64,000 nt of DNA from Saccharomonospora marina XMU15 (GTDB lineage Bacteria; Actinomycetota; Actinomycetes; Mycobacteriales; Pseudonocardiaceae): positions 5,687,279 to 5,751,278 of the forward strand of contig NZ_CM001439.1 of the NCBI RefSeq assembly GCF_000244955.1, in the 5' to 3' direction. Positions within the stretch are counted from its first letter, which is position 1, and each line of letters opens with the position of its first letter. The translations under genes and the position numbers were made by a program. Below are positions 42,296 through 52,252 of the stretch, in pieces. The notes under the pieces were generated by a model. The model saw nothing but the letters and a program-made list of their open reading frames with translations, searched no databases and had not been told where the DNA came from.

Positions 42296-43780
42296 ATGAG
42301 CCGCTGGCCCGCCAGCACGTCGCCACTGCTCATCGACGGCGCGCTGGAACCCGGCAGCGCGGGAACGTTCGAGACGATCAACCCTGCCACCGAGGAAATC
42401 CTCGGCACGGCTGCCGACGCGGACGGCTCCGACCTCGACCGCGCCATCTCAGCGGCCAGAAACGCCTTCGACGAATCCGAATGGGCACGCGACCCGCGGT
42501 TTCGCGCGCACTGCCTGCGGCAGTTGAGCAAGGTGCTCAGCGAGCACAGCGAAAGCCTTCGCGAAATCACCGTCGCCGAGGCCGGAGTACCCGTGTCACT
42601 CACTCGCGGCCCGCAACTCGACATTCCTGTCGCCGACCTGACGTGGTTCGCCGACCTGGCGACCTCCTACGAGTGGGTCAGCGACCTCGGCAGAGCCGAG
42701 CCGATGGGCATCCCGACGCGGCGCAGGCTGCTGCGCGAACCCACCGGCGTCGTCGGTGCCATCACGCCGTGGAACTTCCCGCACCAGATCAACTTCGCCA
42801 AGCTCGGACCCGCACTCGCCGCGGGCAACACCGTGGTGCTCAAACCCGCGCCCGACACCCCGTGGTGCGCCGCCGCCGTCGGCGAACTGATCGCCGAACA
42901 CACCGACATCCCGCCCGGCGTGGTCAACATCGTCACCTCCCGCGACCACACGCTCGGCGCGCAACTGGCGGAGGACCCCAGGGTGGACCTGATTTCGTTC
43001 ACCGGGTCGACCGCCACCGGCCGATCGGTGATGACGACCGCGGCGCAGACCATCAAGAAGGTCTTCCTCGAACTCGGCGGCAAGTCCGCGTTCGTCGTGC
43101 TCGACGACGCCGATATCGCCGCAGCCTGCGCGCTGGCCGCGTTCACCGTGGCCACGCACGCCGGGCAGGGTTGCGCGATCACCACCCGGCTGCTCGTGCC
43201 GAGGGCCCGCTACACCGAAGCACTCGAAGCGACGGCGTCGGCGCTCAACGGCATCAAGCCCGGCCCTCCCGACGATCCCGGCACCATCTGCGGTCCCGTC
43301 GTCTCCGCGAAGCAACGGGATCGGGTGGAGGGCTACCTGCGGCTCGCCCGCGCCGAGGGCGGCGAGATCGTCTGCGGCGGCGATCGACCTTCCGGGCTCG
43401 ACCGCGGCTTCTACGTCGAGCCGACGCTGATCGCGGGCCTGCCCAACACCTCGCGGGTCGTGCGGGAGGAGATCTTCGGGCCGGTGTTGACGATCCTGCC
43501 GCACGACGGCGACGACGACGCCGTTCGCATCGCCAACGACTCGCCCTACGGGCTGTCCGGCTCCGTCTACGGCGGCGACCTGGAGCGGGCGCGCGAGGTC
43601 GGGGCGCGCATCCGCACCGGAACGCTGAGCATCAACGGCGGCGTCTGGTACTCGGTCGACGCGCCGTTCGGCGGATACAAGCAGTCCGGAATCGGCAGGG
43701 AAATGGGCGTGGCCGGGTTCGAGGAGTACCTGGAGACCAAGCTCGTCGCCGAGCCCGCGGAAGAGAAGGGCCAGCAATGA
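42296..43780 (+). CDS. Aldehyde dehydrogenase (AldA-like)
   Basis: The 494-residue NAD(P)-dependent dehydrogenase has the cofactor region TPWNFPHQINFAKLGPALAAGN, the catalytic Glu in LELGGKSAFVV (about 265-275) and the nucleophilic Cys in HAGQGCAITTR (about residue 301). The ATG at 42296 has GGGGAGA 6 nt upstream. It heads a five-gene coupled operon in the order of Rv0768-Rv0771 and probably oxidises an aldehyde formed by the P450 pathway. Overlaps the SDR start by 4 bp. Confidence 0.9.
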   Translation: MSRWPASTSPLLIDGALEPGSAGTFETINPATEEILGTAADADGSDLDRAISAARNAFDESEWARDPRFRAHCLRQLSKVLSEHSESLREITVAEAGVPVSLTRGPQLDIPVADLTWFADLATSYEWVSDLGRAEPMGIPTRRRLLREPTGVVGAITPWNFPHQINFAKLGPALAAGNTVVLKPAPDTPWCAAAVGELIAEHTDIPPGVVNIVTSRDHTLGAQLAEDPRVDLISFTGSTATGRSVMTTAAQTIKKVFLELGGKSAFVVLDDADIAAACALAAFTVATHAGQGCAITTRLLVPRARYTEALEATASALNGIKPGPPDDPGTICGPVVSAKQRDRVEGYLRLARAEGGEIVCGGDRPSGLDRGFYVEPTLIAGLPNTSRVVREEIFGPVLTILPHDGDDDAVRIANDSPYGLSGSVYGGDLERAREVGARIRTGTLSINGGVWYSVDAPFGGYKQSGIGREMGVAGFEEYLETKLVAEPAEEKGQQ

Positions 43781-44529
43781 GCCGTTTCGAAGGCAAGGTC
43801 GCGATCGTCACCGGAGCCGCACAGGGAATCGGCGAGGCCTACGCCCGCGCGCTCGCTCGGGAAGGCGCGAGCGTGGTGGTCGCCGACCGCAACACCGAGG
43901 CAGGAAACCGAGTCGCCAAGGAGATCGCGGCGGACGGCGGTAGCGCCGCCTGCACCGAAGTGGACGTTTCCCTGCCGGAGTCCGCGCAGGCCATGGCCGA
44001 CTTCACCGTCGAGCGGTTCGGCGGTATCGACTACCTGGTGAACAACGCCGCCATCTACGGCGACATGAAACTGGACCTGCTGCTCACCGTGGACTGGGAC
44101 TACTACAAGAAGTTCATGAGCGTGAACCTCGACGGCGCACTCGCCTGCACGCGGGCGGTGGCGCCTCACCTCACCGAGCGCGGCGGCGGCGCGATCGTGA
44201 ACCAGTCGTCCACGGCGGCGTGGGTCTACTCCGGCTTCTACGGGCTCGCGAAGGTCGGCGTCAACGGGCTGACCCAGCAACTCGCGCACGAACTCGGCGG
44301 CTCGAACATCCGGATCAACGCCATCGCGCCGGGGCCCATCGACACCGAGGCGACAAGGACCGTCACGCCGAGCAAGCTCGTCGCCGACATGGTGAAGGGC
44401 TTCGCGTTGAAGCGGATGGGCACGCCGGAGGATCTCGTGGGTATGTGCCTGTTCCTACTGTCCGACGAGGCGAGCTGGATCACCGGCCAGATCTTCAACG
44501 TCGACGGCGGCCAGGTCGTGCGGTCCTGA
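43777..44529 (+). CDS. Short-chain dehydrogenase (Rv0769-like)
   Basis: The 250-residue classical SDR has TGAAQGIGEAYA (cofactor, about 12-23), NNAA in VNNAAIYG, the catalytic Tyr-x3-Lys in YGLAKVGVNG (about 151-155) and the end strand GQIFNVDGGQVV. The ATG overlaps the aldehyde-dehydrogenase stop (ATGA). Probable role: alcohol/ketone redox step in a steroid- or terpenoid-like pathway. Substrate not known. Confidence 0.9.
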   Translation: MSRFEGKVAIVTGAAQGIGEAYARALAREGASVVVADRNTEAGNRVAKEIAADGGSAACTEVDVSLPESAQAMADFTVERFGGIDYLVNNAAIYGDMKLDLLLTVDWDYYKKFMSVNLDGALACTRAVAPHLTERGGGAIVNQSSTAAWVYSGFYGLAKVGVNGLTQQLAHELGGSNIRINAIAPGPIDTEATRTVTPSKLVADMVKGFALKRMGTPEDLVGMCLFLLSDEASWITGQIFNVDGGQVVRS

Positions 44530-44548
44530 ACGGGGAAGGGAGCAGGCG

Positions 44549-45411
44549 ATGAAACCCGTAGGCTTCATCGGGCTCGGTCAGATGGGCGCGCCGATGGCAC
44601 GCAGGCTGCTCGACTGGCCTGGTGGTCTCGTCGTGTACGACAGCCGCAAGGAAGCGATGCTGCCGTTCACCGAACGGGGCTCGAAGGCCGCGGGCAGCGC
44701 CGGGGAGGTGGCGCGGTCCGCCGAGGTCATCTCGATCATGGTGCTGGACGATGAGCAGGTCGAGCAGCTCGTGACGGGACCGCAAGGGCTGCTGGCGACC
44801 GCCGCGCCAGGCACCGTGATCGCGGTGCACTCCACCATCAGTGACACCACCGCGCAGCGCCTTGCCGAGGCCGCCGCGGGCACCGGGGTCGAGATCGTCG
44901 ACGCACCGGTCACCGGGGGCGCGGCGGGAGCCGCGCAGGGCAGGCTCGCGACGATGGTGGGAGCCTCCGAGGCCGCCTTCGCCCGCTGCGAGGAACCGTT
45001 TCGGCGGTGGGCCGAACTGGTCGTCCACACCGGGGGTCCGGGATCGGGAACGCGTGCCAAGCTCGCGCGCAACCTGCTGCACTTCGTCGCGTTCACGGCC
45101 GCGGCCGAAGCGCAACGGCTGGCCGAGGCAGCGGGCATCGACCTGGTGGAGCTGGGCAAGGTGGTCCGCCACTCCGACGCGGTGACCGGGGGTCCTGGCG
45201 CGATCATGCTTCGCTCCACCACCGTGGCGCTCGCCCCCGGCGACGACTGGTACCCGATCCTGACGCACGTGCGCGACCTCGGCGAGAAGGACCTGCGGCT
45301 GGCGCTCGACCTGGGAACGCGGCTCGGCGTCGAGCTACCGCTGGCCGGGTACGCGCTGCAACACTTCGCGGAAGGTCTCGGCGTGGCCGAACGGAAGCAG
45401 GAAGGCACTCG

Positions 45412-45415
<4 letters not shown>
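44549..45415 (+). CDS. 3-hydroxyisobutyrate-dehydrogenase-family oxidoreductase
   Basis: The 288-residue beta-hydroxyacid dehydrogenase has the N-terminal GFIGLGQMGAPMARRL (about 4-19), the substrate-binding DAPVTGGAAGAAQG (about 117-130) and the catalytic Lys in GTRAKLARNLL (about 171). It corresponds in order to Rv0770. The ATG follows GGGAAGGGAG. It ends overlapping the next ORF by 4 bp. Confidence 0.88.
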
Positions 45416-46701
<1,286 letters not shown>

Positions 46702-46757
46702 TGTCTACGAGTAGGCGGGAATCGCGCCGCCGTCGGGGAGGGTGTAGCCACGCCCGA

Positions 46758-47837
46758 TCAGCCGGGAACACCCGTCGCATACGCCTCGCCCTTGCAACGG
46801 CAGCCCTCGGCGTCGACTGCCATACCCTTCGGCAGGTCGTCGGCGCGGAAGATGTGGCAGGCGGGTGTCGTGGCCGACAGCGCATCGGCAGCGAGGATCA
46901 CCGCGGCTCCCGTCCAGGTGGTTCGCTCCACCGGCCAGCGTTTGCCGTCGGTGTAGACCAGGCCGGTCCAGTAGGAGCCGTCCTCCTCCCGCAGGTGCTG
47001 CATGGCGGCGAACAACTCCTGCGCACGATCGGACTCACCGATCGCGTCAAGGCTCAGCACCAGTTCGCACGTTTCCGCACCGGTGACCCACGGCCGGTCG
47101 TCCACGCAGCGCGCACCGAGGCCGTCGACCACGAAGTCGCACCACCGCTCGCGCAGCCGACCACGCGCCTGCTCACCGCGCACCGCGCCGCCGAGCACCG
47201 GGTAGTACCAGTCCATCGAGTAGCGACCCTTGTCGAGGAACGCCTCGGGGTGGCGGCGCAACGCGTGCCCGAGCCTGCCCAGCGCCAGTTCCCACTCCGG
47301 CTGTTCCTCACCGACGTACGCGGCCAACGCCAACGCGCAGCGCATGCTGTGGTGAATGCTCGAACACCCGGTGAGCAGCGCCTCCCGCTCACCACCGAGC
47401 CACCCGATCTGCCCGGTCTCGCCCTGGAACCGCAACACGAAATCGATCCCGGCACGCACCGACGGCCACATCCGCGCCGCGAACGACCCGTCCCCGGTGA
47501 GCAGCACGTGGTGCCACACACCGACGGCGAGGTAGGCGCAGAAGTTGGTGTCGGCGGCGGCATCCACCACGCGACCACGCACGATCTTCGCCGGCCACGA
47601 GCCGTCCTGCCGCTGGGTGCGTCGCGACCACTCGTACGCTGCCTCCGCCTCGGCGAGCAGGCCCGCGCTCGCCAACGCCATCGCCGACTCGACGTGGTCC
47701 CACGGATCGACGTGCCCGCCGCCGAACCACGGGATCGCCCCGGTCGGCTCCTGTTCCCGAGCGATAGACCGTGCCGTGGCGACGACCTCGTCGGCGGAGA
47801 GCACCCCCGCGACGGCGGGAGGCTCAGCGGGCGACAA
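46758..47837 (-). CDS. Alpha/alpha-barrel protein annotated as 'prenyltransferase'
   Basis: The 359-residue protein is built from repeats of a terpenoid-cyclase/GH-like (alpha/alpha) barrel: VDPWDHVESAMALASAGLL, DTNFCAYLAVGVWHH, YSMDWYYPVLGG, CVDDRPWVTGAETCELVLSLD, TWTGAAVILAADALS. Such proteins are labelled prenyltransferase/squalene-oxidase-repeat. The acidic and aromatic residues could equally suit a glycoside hydrolase or phosphorylase, and no activity is proven. It has three Cys in the last 25 residues. The start (TTG at 47837, or GTG 47804) overlaps the methyltransferase stop by 14 bp. Confidence 0.65.
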   Translation of the reverse strand: MSPAEPPAVAGVLSADEVVATARSIAREQEPTGAIPWFGGGHVDPWDHVESAMALASAGLLAEAEAAYEWSRRTQRQDGSWPAKIVRGRVVDAAADTNFCAYLAVGVWHHVLLTGDGSFAARMWPSVRAGIDFVLRFQGETGQIGWLGGEREALLTGCSSIHHSMRCALALAAYVGEEQPEWELALGRLGHALRRHPEAFLDKGRYSMDWYYPVLGGAVRGEQARGRLRERWCDFVVDGLGARCVDDRPWVTGAETCELVLSLDAIGESDRAQELFAAMQHLREEDGSYWTGLVYTDGKRWPVERTTWTGAAVILAADALSATTPACHIFRADDLPKGMAVDAEGCRCKGEAYATGVPG

Positions 47838-48555
47838 CCGTGGCCTCCCGCTTGACCAGGTAGAGCACCAGGCTCTTGCCGAGCAACGGGTTCAGCAGCC
47901 GTTCCGCGGTGCGCGTGACCAGCGGCGCCCGCATCATGTCCCACACCAGCATCCGGTGATACGCCTTCGGCAACGGGTGATCCTCGCGATCGACCCCGAC
48001 CGCGCACTTGAGCCACCAGTAGGGCGAATGCAGCGCGTGCGCGTGCTCCCTGCCGACCGGGCGCAGGCCCGCCGCCACCAGCTTGCCGAGCAGTTCACTT
48101 TCCCGGTAGATCCGCACATGCCCACCCTCGACCTCGTGGTAGGCGTCGGAGAGCAGCCAGCAGACCCGCTCGGGCAACCAGCGCGGAACCGTGACCGCGA
48201 CCGTCCCTCCCGGCCGCACCACCCTGGCCAGCTGCCAGATCGCCTTGTCGTCCTCCGGGATGTGCTCGAGGATCTCCGAGGCGATGACGCAGTCGAACGA
48301 CTCGTCGGCGAACGGCAGTTCCAGCGCGTCGCCGGGCACCGTACGCGCGGCGGCACCGTCGGGCACCTGGCCCTCGCTCGCCATCGCCTCGAACATGCTC
48401 GCCACGTTGGCCAGTTCCGGCTCGTCCTGGTCGAACGCGACGACGTCGGCCCCACGGCGGTAGGCCTCGAAGGAGTGCCGCCCCGCGCCGCAGCCCACGT
48501 CGATCACCTTGCTGCCCGGCCCAACCCCGAGCCGGTCGAAGTCCACGGTCAGCAC
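47824..48555 (-). CDS. SAM-dependent methyltransferase
   Basis: The 243-residue class I methyltransferase has motif I VIDVGCGAGRHSFEAYRRGADVVAFD (about 19-44; GCGAG is key), the post-I acidic loop, and motif IV CVIASEILEHIP, typical of ubiE-like enzymes. It lies 6 bp after a GT4 glycosyltransferase and overlaps the alpha/alpha-barrel gene, so the three are one transcription unit. It probably methylates the sugar or lipid product of the neighbour. Confidence 0.87.
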   Translation of the reverse strand: MLTVDFDRLGVGPGSKVIDVGCGAGRHSFEAYRRGADVVAFDQDEPELANVASMFEAMASEGQVPDGAAARTVPGDALELPFADESFDCVIASEILEHIPEDDKAIWQLARVVRPGGTVAVTVPRWLPERVCWLLSDAYHEVEGGHVRIYRESELLGKLVAAGLRPVGREHAHALHSPYWWLKCAVGVDREDHPLPKAYHRMLVWDMMRAPLVTRTAERLLNPLLGKSLVLYLVKREATVVAR

Positions 48556-48561
48556 CTTCGC

Positions 48562-49803
48562 TCACGCACCCTCTCGTCGCATCCGCTCGATCGAATCGAT
48601 ATAGCAGTCCACAGTAGACTCGGCGACCGATCTCCAACTGTAGCGCTCGACGGCTCGCCTCCGCCCCGCTTCGCCCAGCCTGCGGCGCTGCCCCGCGTCG
48701 TCGAGCAGCCCCGCGAGTCGCTGCGCAAGCGCCTGAGCGTCTCCGGGCGGCACAAGGTGTGCGCACTGCCCGTCCGGCCCGACCACCTCGGGCAACGCGC
48801 CTGCCCTGCTCACCACCAGCGGCGTGGCGCAGGCCATCGCTTCCACCGTCGGCAGCGAGAAGCCCTCGTACAGCGAAGGGACGCAGGCGGCCTGCGCGGA
48901 TGCCAGCAGCGCGGCCAGTTCGGCATCGTCGATTCCGGTGACGGTGCGCACGATGTCGCGGATCCCGAGTTGCTCGATCAGCCGCTGCGTCGGCCCGCCC
49001 GCTGTCAATCTCGTGACGAGCACCAGTTCGACCTTGCGCTCGGTGCGCAGCTTCGCGACGGCCTCGAGCAGGTGGCGTACGCCCTTCAACGGCACGTCGG
49101 CACTGGCCACCGCGACGATGCGACCCTCGACCCTCGGCGGCTCGGCGGGTTTGAACAGTTCGGTGTCGACGCCCAGCGGAATGGTGCGAATCCGCTCGGG
49201 CGGCACCCCAAAGTCCTCGCTGATGTCGGCGCTGGAGGCCGAGGACACGGTGATCAACTCGGGAATCCGGCGCGCGACTCTCGCCTGCATCCGGACGAAG
49301 CCGTACCAGCGCCTCACCGCGGGCTTGCGCCACCACTTCGCGGCGGCGAGGTCGGCCACACGGTCCCTGGTGATCGGGTGGTGCACGGTCGCCACCAACG
49401 GCAGGCCCGCCGCGCGCAACCGCAGCAACCCGTAGCCGAGGCTCTGATTGTCGTGGACGACGTCGAAGTCCCGCGCTCGCTTACGGAGCAATCGCGCCGC
49501 GCGAATGCTGAAGGTGAGCGGCTCGGGAAAACCCGCCGTCCACATCGTGGCGACCTCCAGCACATCAAGCAGGTCACGAAACTCGCCGGGTCGCGGAGTG
49601 CGGAACGGATCGGGTTCACGATAGAGATCCAGGCTCGGCACCTCGGTGAGCTTCACCGTGGAATCGAGCTCGGGATAAGGCTGGCCGGAGAAGACCTCCA
49701 CCTCGTGCCCCAACTCGGCAAGGCCCCTGCTGAGCTGCCGGACGTAGACTCCCTGCCCGCCGCAGTGCGGTTTGCTCCGGTAGGAAAGCAGCGCGATTCG
49801 CAC
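48562..49803 (-). CDS. GT4-family glycosyltransferase
   Basis: The 413-residue retaining glycosyltransferase (GT-B fold) has the N-terminal SKPHCGGQGVYVRQLSRGLAELGHEVEVF (about 11-40; GGQGVYV is the acceptor loop), the donor-binding RIRTIPLGVDTELFKP, and PSLYEGFSLPTVEAMA (about 320-335), with the E-x7-E motif of GT4. The donor is probably a nucleotide-sugar; the acceptor is unknown. A KstR-like box overlapping a -10 lies about 100 bp upstream. Confidence 0.88.
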   Translation of the reverse strand: MRIALLSYRSKPHCGGQGVYVRQLSRGLAELGHEVEVFSGQPYPELDSTVKLTEVPSLDLYREPDPFRTPRPGEFRDLLDVLEVATMWTAGFPEPLTFSIRAARLLRKRARDFDVVHDNQSLGYGLLRLRAAGLPLVATVHHPITRDRVADLAAAKWWRKPAVRRWYGFVRMQARVARRIPELITVSSASSADISEDFGVPPERIRTIPLGVDTELFKPAEPPRVEGRIVAVASADVPLKGVRHLLEAVAKLRTERKVELVLVTRLTAGGPTQRLIEQLGIRDIVRTVTGIDDAELAALLASAQAACVPSLYEGFSLPTVEAMACATPLVVSRAGALPEVVGPDGQCAHLVPPGDAQALAQRLAGLLDDAGQRRRLGEAGRRRAVERYSWRSVAESTVDCYIDSIERMRREGA

Positions 49804-49900
49804 GATGTACCTCTCTGGCGCTTTCGCCGAAAAACAAATTGTTTCCCCACTCGCTCGGGGGCGTTAAAATCCACTCCTTTCCTAAAAGCACGACCCTGCC

Positions 49901-49929
49901 AGGCTAGAATTTGTTCTCGCCGGGCACAA
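49901..49929 (-). promoter_or_regulatory. Promoter of the glycosyltransferase cluster with KstR-like box
   Basis: On the minus strand TTGTGC (49929-49924), 17 bp and TAGCCT (49906-49901) form a -35/-10 pair. TAGAATTTGTTCTC (49905-49918) differs from the KstR consensus at two fixed positions and overlaps the -10 as at other steroid promoters here. The remainder of 49804-49977 is less GC-rich and holds no other feature. Confidence 0.5.
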
Positions 49930-49977
49930 CCATCGCCGATGCATAACGCCTTCGATGTGACGAAAGACAATTCCGGC

Positions 49978-50499
49978 TCATACGGCGGCGAGTTGGGAGA
50001 GCTTCCATACCCCGTCCACCTTGCGTGCGACGACATCAAGGCACGCCGACGTGGACCCCCTCGGCCTGCCGTCATCGGCGATCGTCTGCTGATCGACGAA
50101 GACGAGCAGGTGGGCGCGATCCGGCGAAAGGCTGCGTACCCCCACCGCCCGTACGGTGGTGGAGCGCACGAGCCGCTGCCGCAGCGCCTGCTTGCTCGCC
50201 TCGGCGAACCGGGAGCGGTACTGCTCGACCGCCGCGTCGACAAGGGCACCCCGCGCGGCTCGTTCGGTGCGCCCGAGGTCACGGAAGCTGTACGAGAAGA
50301 TCGCCTTCACCGATTCGCCCACCTGGCGCGACACTTCGGCGGTGGCCGCCTCGTCGGCTATCGCGGCGTTACCCTCGCGCACCGCCTCCGCACGCAGAGC
50401 GGACCAGACCGCACCCGCGCCCGCCAGCACGGTGATCGCCGCGAGAACGGCCAGCCAGGTCGCCGCCCTGGCCGGGTCACGGTTCGGCTTCCCGGTCAT
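49978..50499 (-). CDS. Mce-associated membrane protein 2
   Basis: The 173-residue protein has one N-terminal membrane helix (about 13-32) and an extracellular domain of the Mas/VirB8-like fold seen after mce genes (IFSYSFRDLGRTERAARGALVDAAVEQYRSRFAE...). It is thought to stabilise the Mce complex. It overlaps the previous Mas gene by 4 bp and is the last gene of the mce operon. Confidence 0.87.
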   Translation of the reverse strand: MTGKPNRDPARAATWLAVLAAITVLAGAGAVWSALRAEAVREGNAAIADEAATAEVSRQVGESVKAIFSYSFRDLGRTERAARGALVDAAVEQYRSRFAEASKQALRQRLVRSTTVRAVGVRSLSPDRAHLLVFVDQQTIADDGRPRGSTSACLDVVARKVDGVWKLSQLAAV

Positions 50500-51002
50500 C
50501 GCTGCGCCTGCACCGACGAGATCTTCCAGCCGCCTTCGGTTCGCCGTAGCTCGGCGAGCAGCGTGCTGCGCTTGTCGGTACGCTCACCGCCGTCCGTTGC
50601 GACCTCGACGCTCAGCACGGCCAGCATCGAAGCCCTGCCCGCCTGGATGTCGAGCGCCGAGAGCGCGCCGTGGCGAACCTGCGCGGTAGAGCTGATCCGG
50701 CGCTCGCGCGCGCGCTCGACGTGAGAGCGGCGATCCTTGCGGAACTCCTCGCTCAGTGACCCCTCCGTTACGCTGATCCACGCGTCCACATCGGACCCTG
50801 CAGTGCTGTGGTCGATGGTGTAGAGCCTGGCGAGGGCTTCGGTGCCCGCCTGCAACGCCGCGTCGCGCTCGTCGGCCCTACGGGCGAAGTCGGAGTGCTC
50901 GGCACTCCACCACGACCAGCCGAACCAGGCGCACGCCACGACCGCCAGCGCCGCCGATGCCGCGAGCGCGGCGCGCCACCGGTTGCCGCCGGGCACGCTC
51001 AC
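50496..51002 (-). CDS. Mce-associated membrane protein 1
   Basis: The 168-residue protein has a single membrane helix (about 9-30, AALAASAALAVVACAWFGWS) and the Mas extracellular domain (AWISVTEGSLSEEFRKDRRSHVERARERRISS...). Together with the next gene it corresponds to the paired Mas proteins (Rv3492c-Rv3493c-like) that follow mce4F. It overlaps mce4F by 4 bp. Confidence 0.87.
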   Translation of the reverse strand: MSVPGGNRWRAALAASAALAVVACAWFGWSWWSAEHSDFARRADERDAALQAGTEALARLYTIDHSTAGSDVDAWISVTEGSLSEEFRKDRRSHVERARERRISSTAQVRHGALSALDIQAGRASMLAVLSVEVATDGGERTDKRSTLLAELRRTEGGWKISSVQAQR

Positions 51003-52252
51003 CCTCCGGTTCCGAGCAACGTGTCGAGCCCGACGCGCTCGCTCGACCCTGGTGCCGTTTCGAGCAGCCCGGGAAGTGATCGCCGCGACTCGGGGCGTCC
51101 GTCCTCGCCCGCGTCCTGATCCGGCTCAGGGACCTCGACCGGTTTCCCGCCGTAGGGCGCGTTCTGCGAGCCACGCACCGAGATCGGGCTGCCGGGCGGC
51201 TCCGCGCAGTACGCCTCGGTGTTGGGAGGGATCTCGGCGGTATCGTTGGCAGGCCTGCGCTGCGTGCCTTCGTAGCCCTTGGTGCACGAGGGCGGGTTGA
51301 AGAAGTTCACCACGAACCCGATGTGTCCCTCTCCGTTGGAGGACACCGACTTGGAGAACGCGCTCACAACGGGAAGCGCGACCATCATCTGCTCGACGGC
51401 GTCGGTCCGGACGGTGGCGATCTGAGTGGTGGTCAGCAGGTTCGCCAGCACCACGCTCGCGCTCGTGCCTGAGTCGGCGAGGAACTCGTCGACCTCCGCC
51501 GAGAGCAGCGGGGCCTCGTCGATGACGGTCCGCAGATCCGGGTCGGCCTGCTTCAACTCGGCCGCGATGTCGTTCAGGCCCTGCGCGATCGAACGGATTC
51601 GACCGCCGTTGTCCCGCTGGGTGTCCAGCACGACTCGGCCGTTCGCGAGCAGGCTCTTGGTCTGTGGCAGGTTGCGCTGCGCCGCCTCGGTGAACGCGCT
51701 GCCGGAGTCGAGCAGCCGCCGCAGGTCGGGTCCGGCGCCGGCGAATGCGTCGTAGGTCTCGTCCACCACGGTGCCGAGCGATTCCGGGTCCACACTGGAC
51801 ACCAGGTCGTACAGGTTGGCCAGCAACTGCTCGGGCATCACCGGGGTCTGGGTGCGGTCCTGGGTGATCACCGAGCCTTCCCGCAGGTAGGGCCCGCTGC
51901 CGGTACGTGGCCGCAGATCGACGTACTGCTCCCCGACCGCGGAGCGGTTGGCCACGACCGCGTCGGTGTCCGCCGGTATCCGAGGACTGTCCTCGCCGAT
52001 GTCCAGATCCAGCGTCACGCCGTCGTCGGTGAGGTGTAGCTGCCTGACCTTGCCGACGGTCACGCCACGGTAGGTCACCTCGGCGTTGGCGAAGATTCCC
52101 CCCGACGATGCCAGCTCCACCCGCACCAGGTAGCCCCGGCTGCCGAGGAGGCGGTCGAGACCGGCGTACTGCGCGCCCGCGTAGCCGACCGCCAGCACGG
52201 AGATGATCGCGAAGGCGACCAGCAGCAGCTTGTTCTTACCGGTCAGTGTCAT
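50999..52252 (-). CDS. mce4F: Mce family protein F (mce4F-like)
   Basis: The 417-residue protein has an N-terminal membrane anchor (about 9-30), the MlaD/Mce domain (about 38-115; GRSxVxYRGVTVGKV-like segment VTYRGVTVGKVRQL) and long helical regions that form the shuttle needle. A proline-rich acidic tail ends the chain. It is sixth of the six MCE paralogues. Substrate by synteny is probably steroid, not shown. Confidence 0.9.
   Translation of the reverse strand: MTLTGKNKLLLVAFAIISVLAVGYAGAQYAGLDRLLGSRGYLVRVELASSGGIFANAEVTYRGVTVGKVRQLHLTDDGVTLDLDIGEDSPRIPADTDAVVANRSAVGEQYVDLRPRTGSGPYLREGSVITQDRTQTPVMPEQLLANLYDLVSSVDPESLGTVVDETYDAFAGAGPDLRRLLDSGSAFTEAAQRNLPQTKSLLANGRVVLDTQRDNGGRIRSIAQGLNDIAAELKQADPDLRTVIDEAPLLSAEVDEFLADSGTSASVVLANLLTTTQIATVRTDAVEQMMVALPVVSAFSKSVSSNGEGHIGFVVNFFNPPSCTKGYEGTQRRPANDTAEIPPNTEAYCAEPPGSPISVRGSQNAPYGGKPVEVPEPDQDAGEDGRPESRRSLPGLLETAPGSSERVGLDTLLGTGG

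Noticed and set aside
42481-43776. Frame open upstream of the Rv0769-like SDR, giving a 682-residue product
   Set aside because: The upstream part is the out-of-frame copy of the aldehyde-dehydrogenase gene; the SDR starts at the ATGA overlap at 43777.
46758-47837. Squalene-hopene cyclase
   Set aside because: The barrel repeats are present but there is no DXDD-type catalytic motif and the protein is about half the length of a cyclase.
47545-50724. A 1059-codon open frame on the plus strand opposite the glycosyltransferase, methyltransferase and mce genes
   Set aside because: It runs antisense across several firm, overlapping genes, has Arg/His/Pro-rich composition typical of high-GC shadow frames, and shows no domain.
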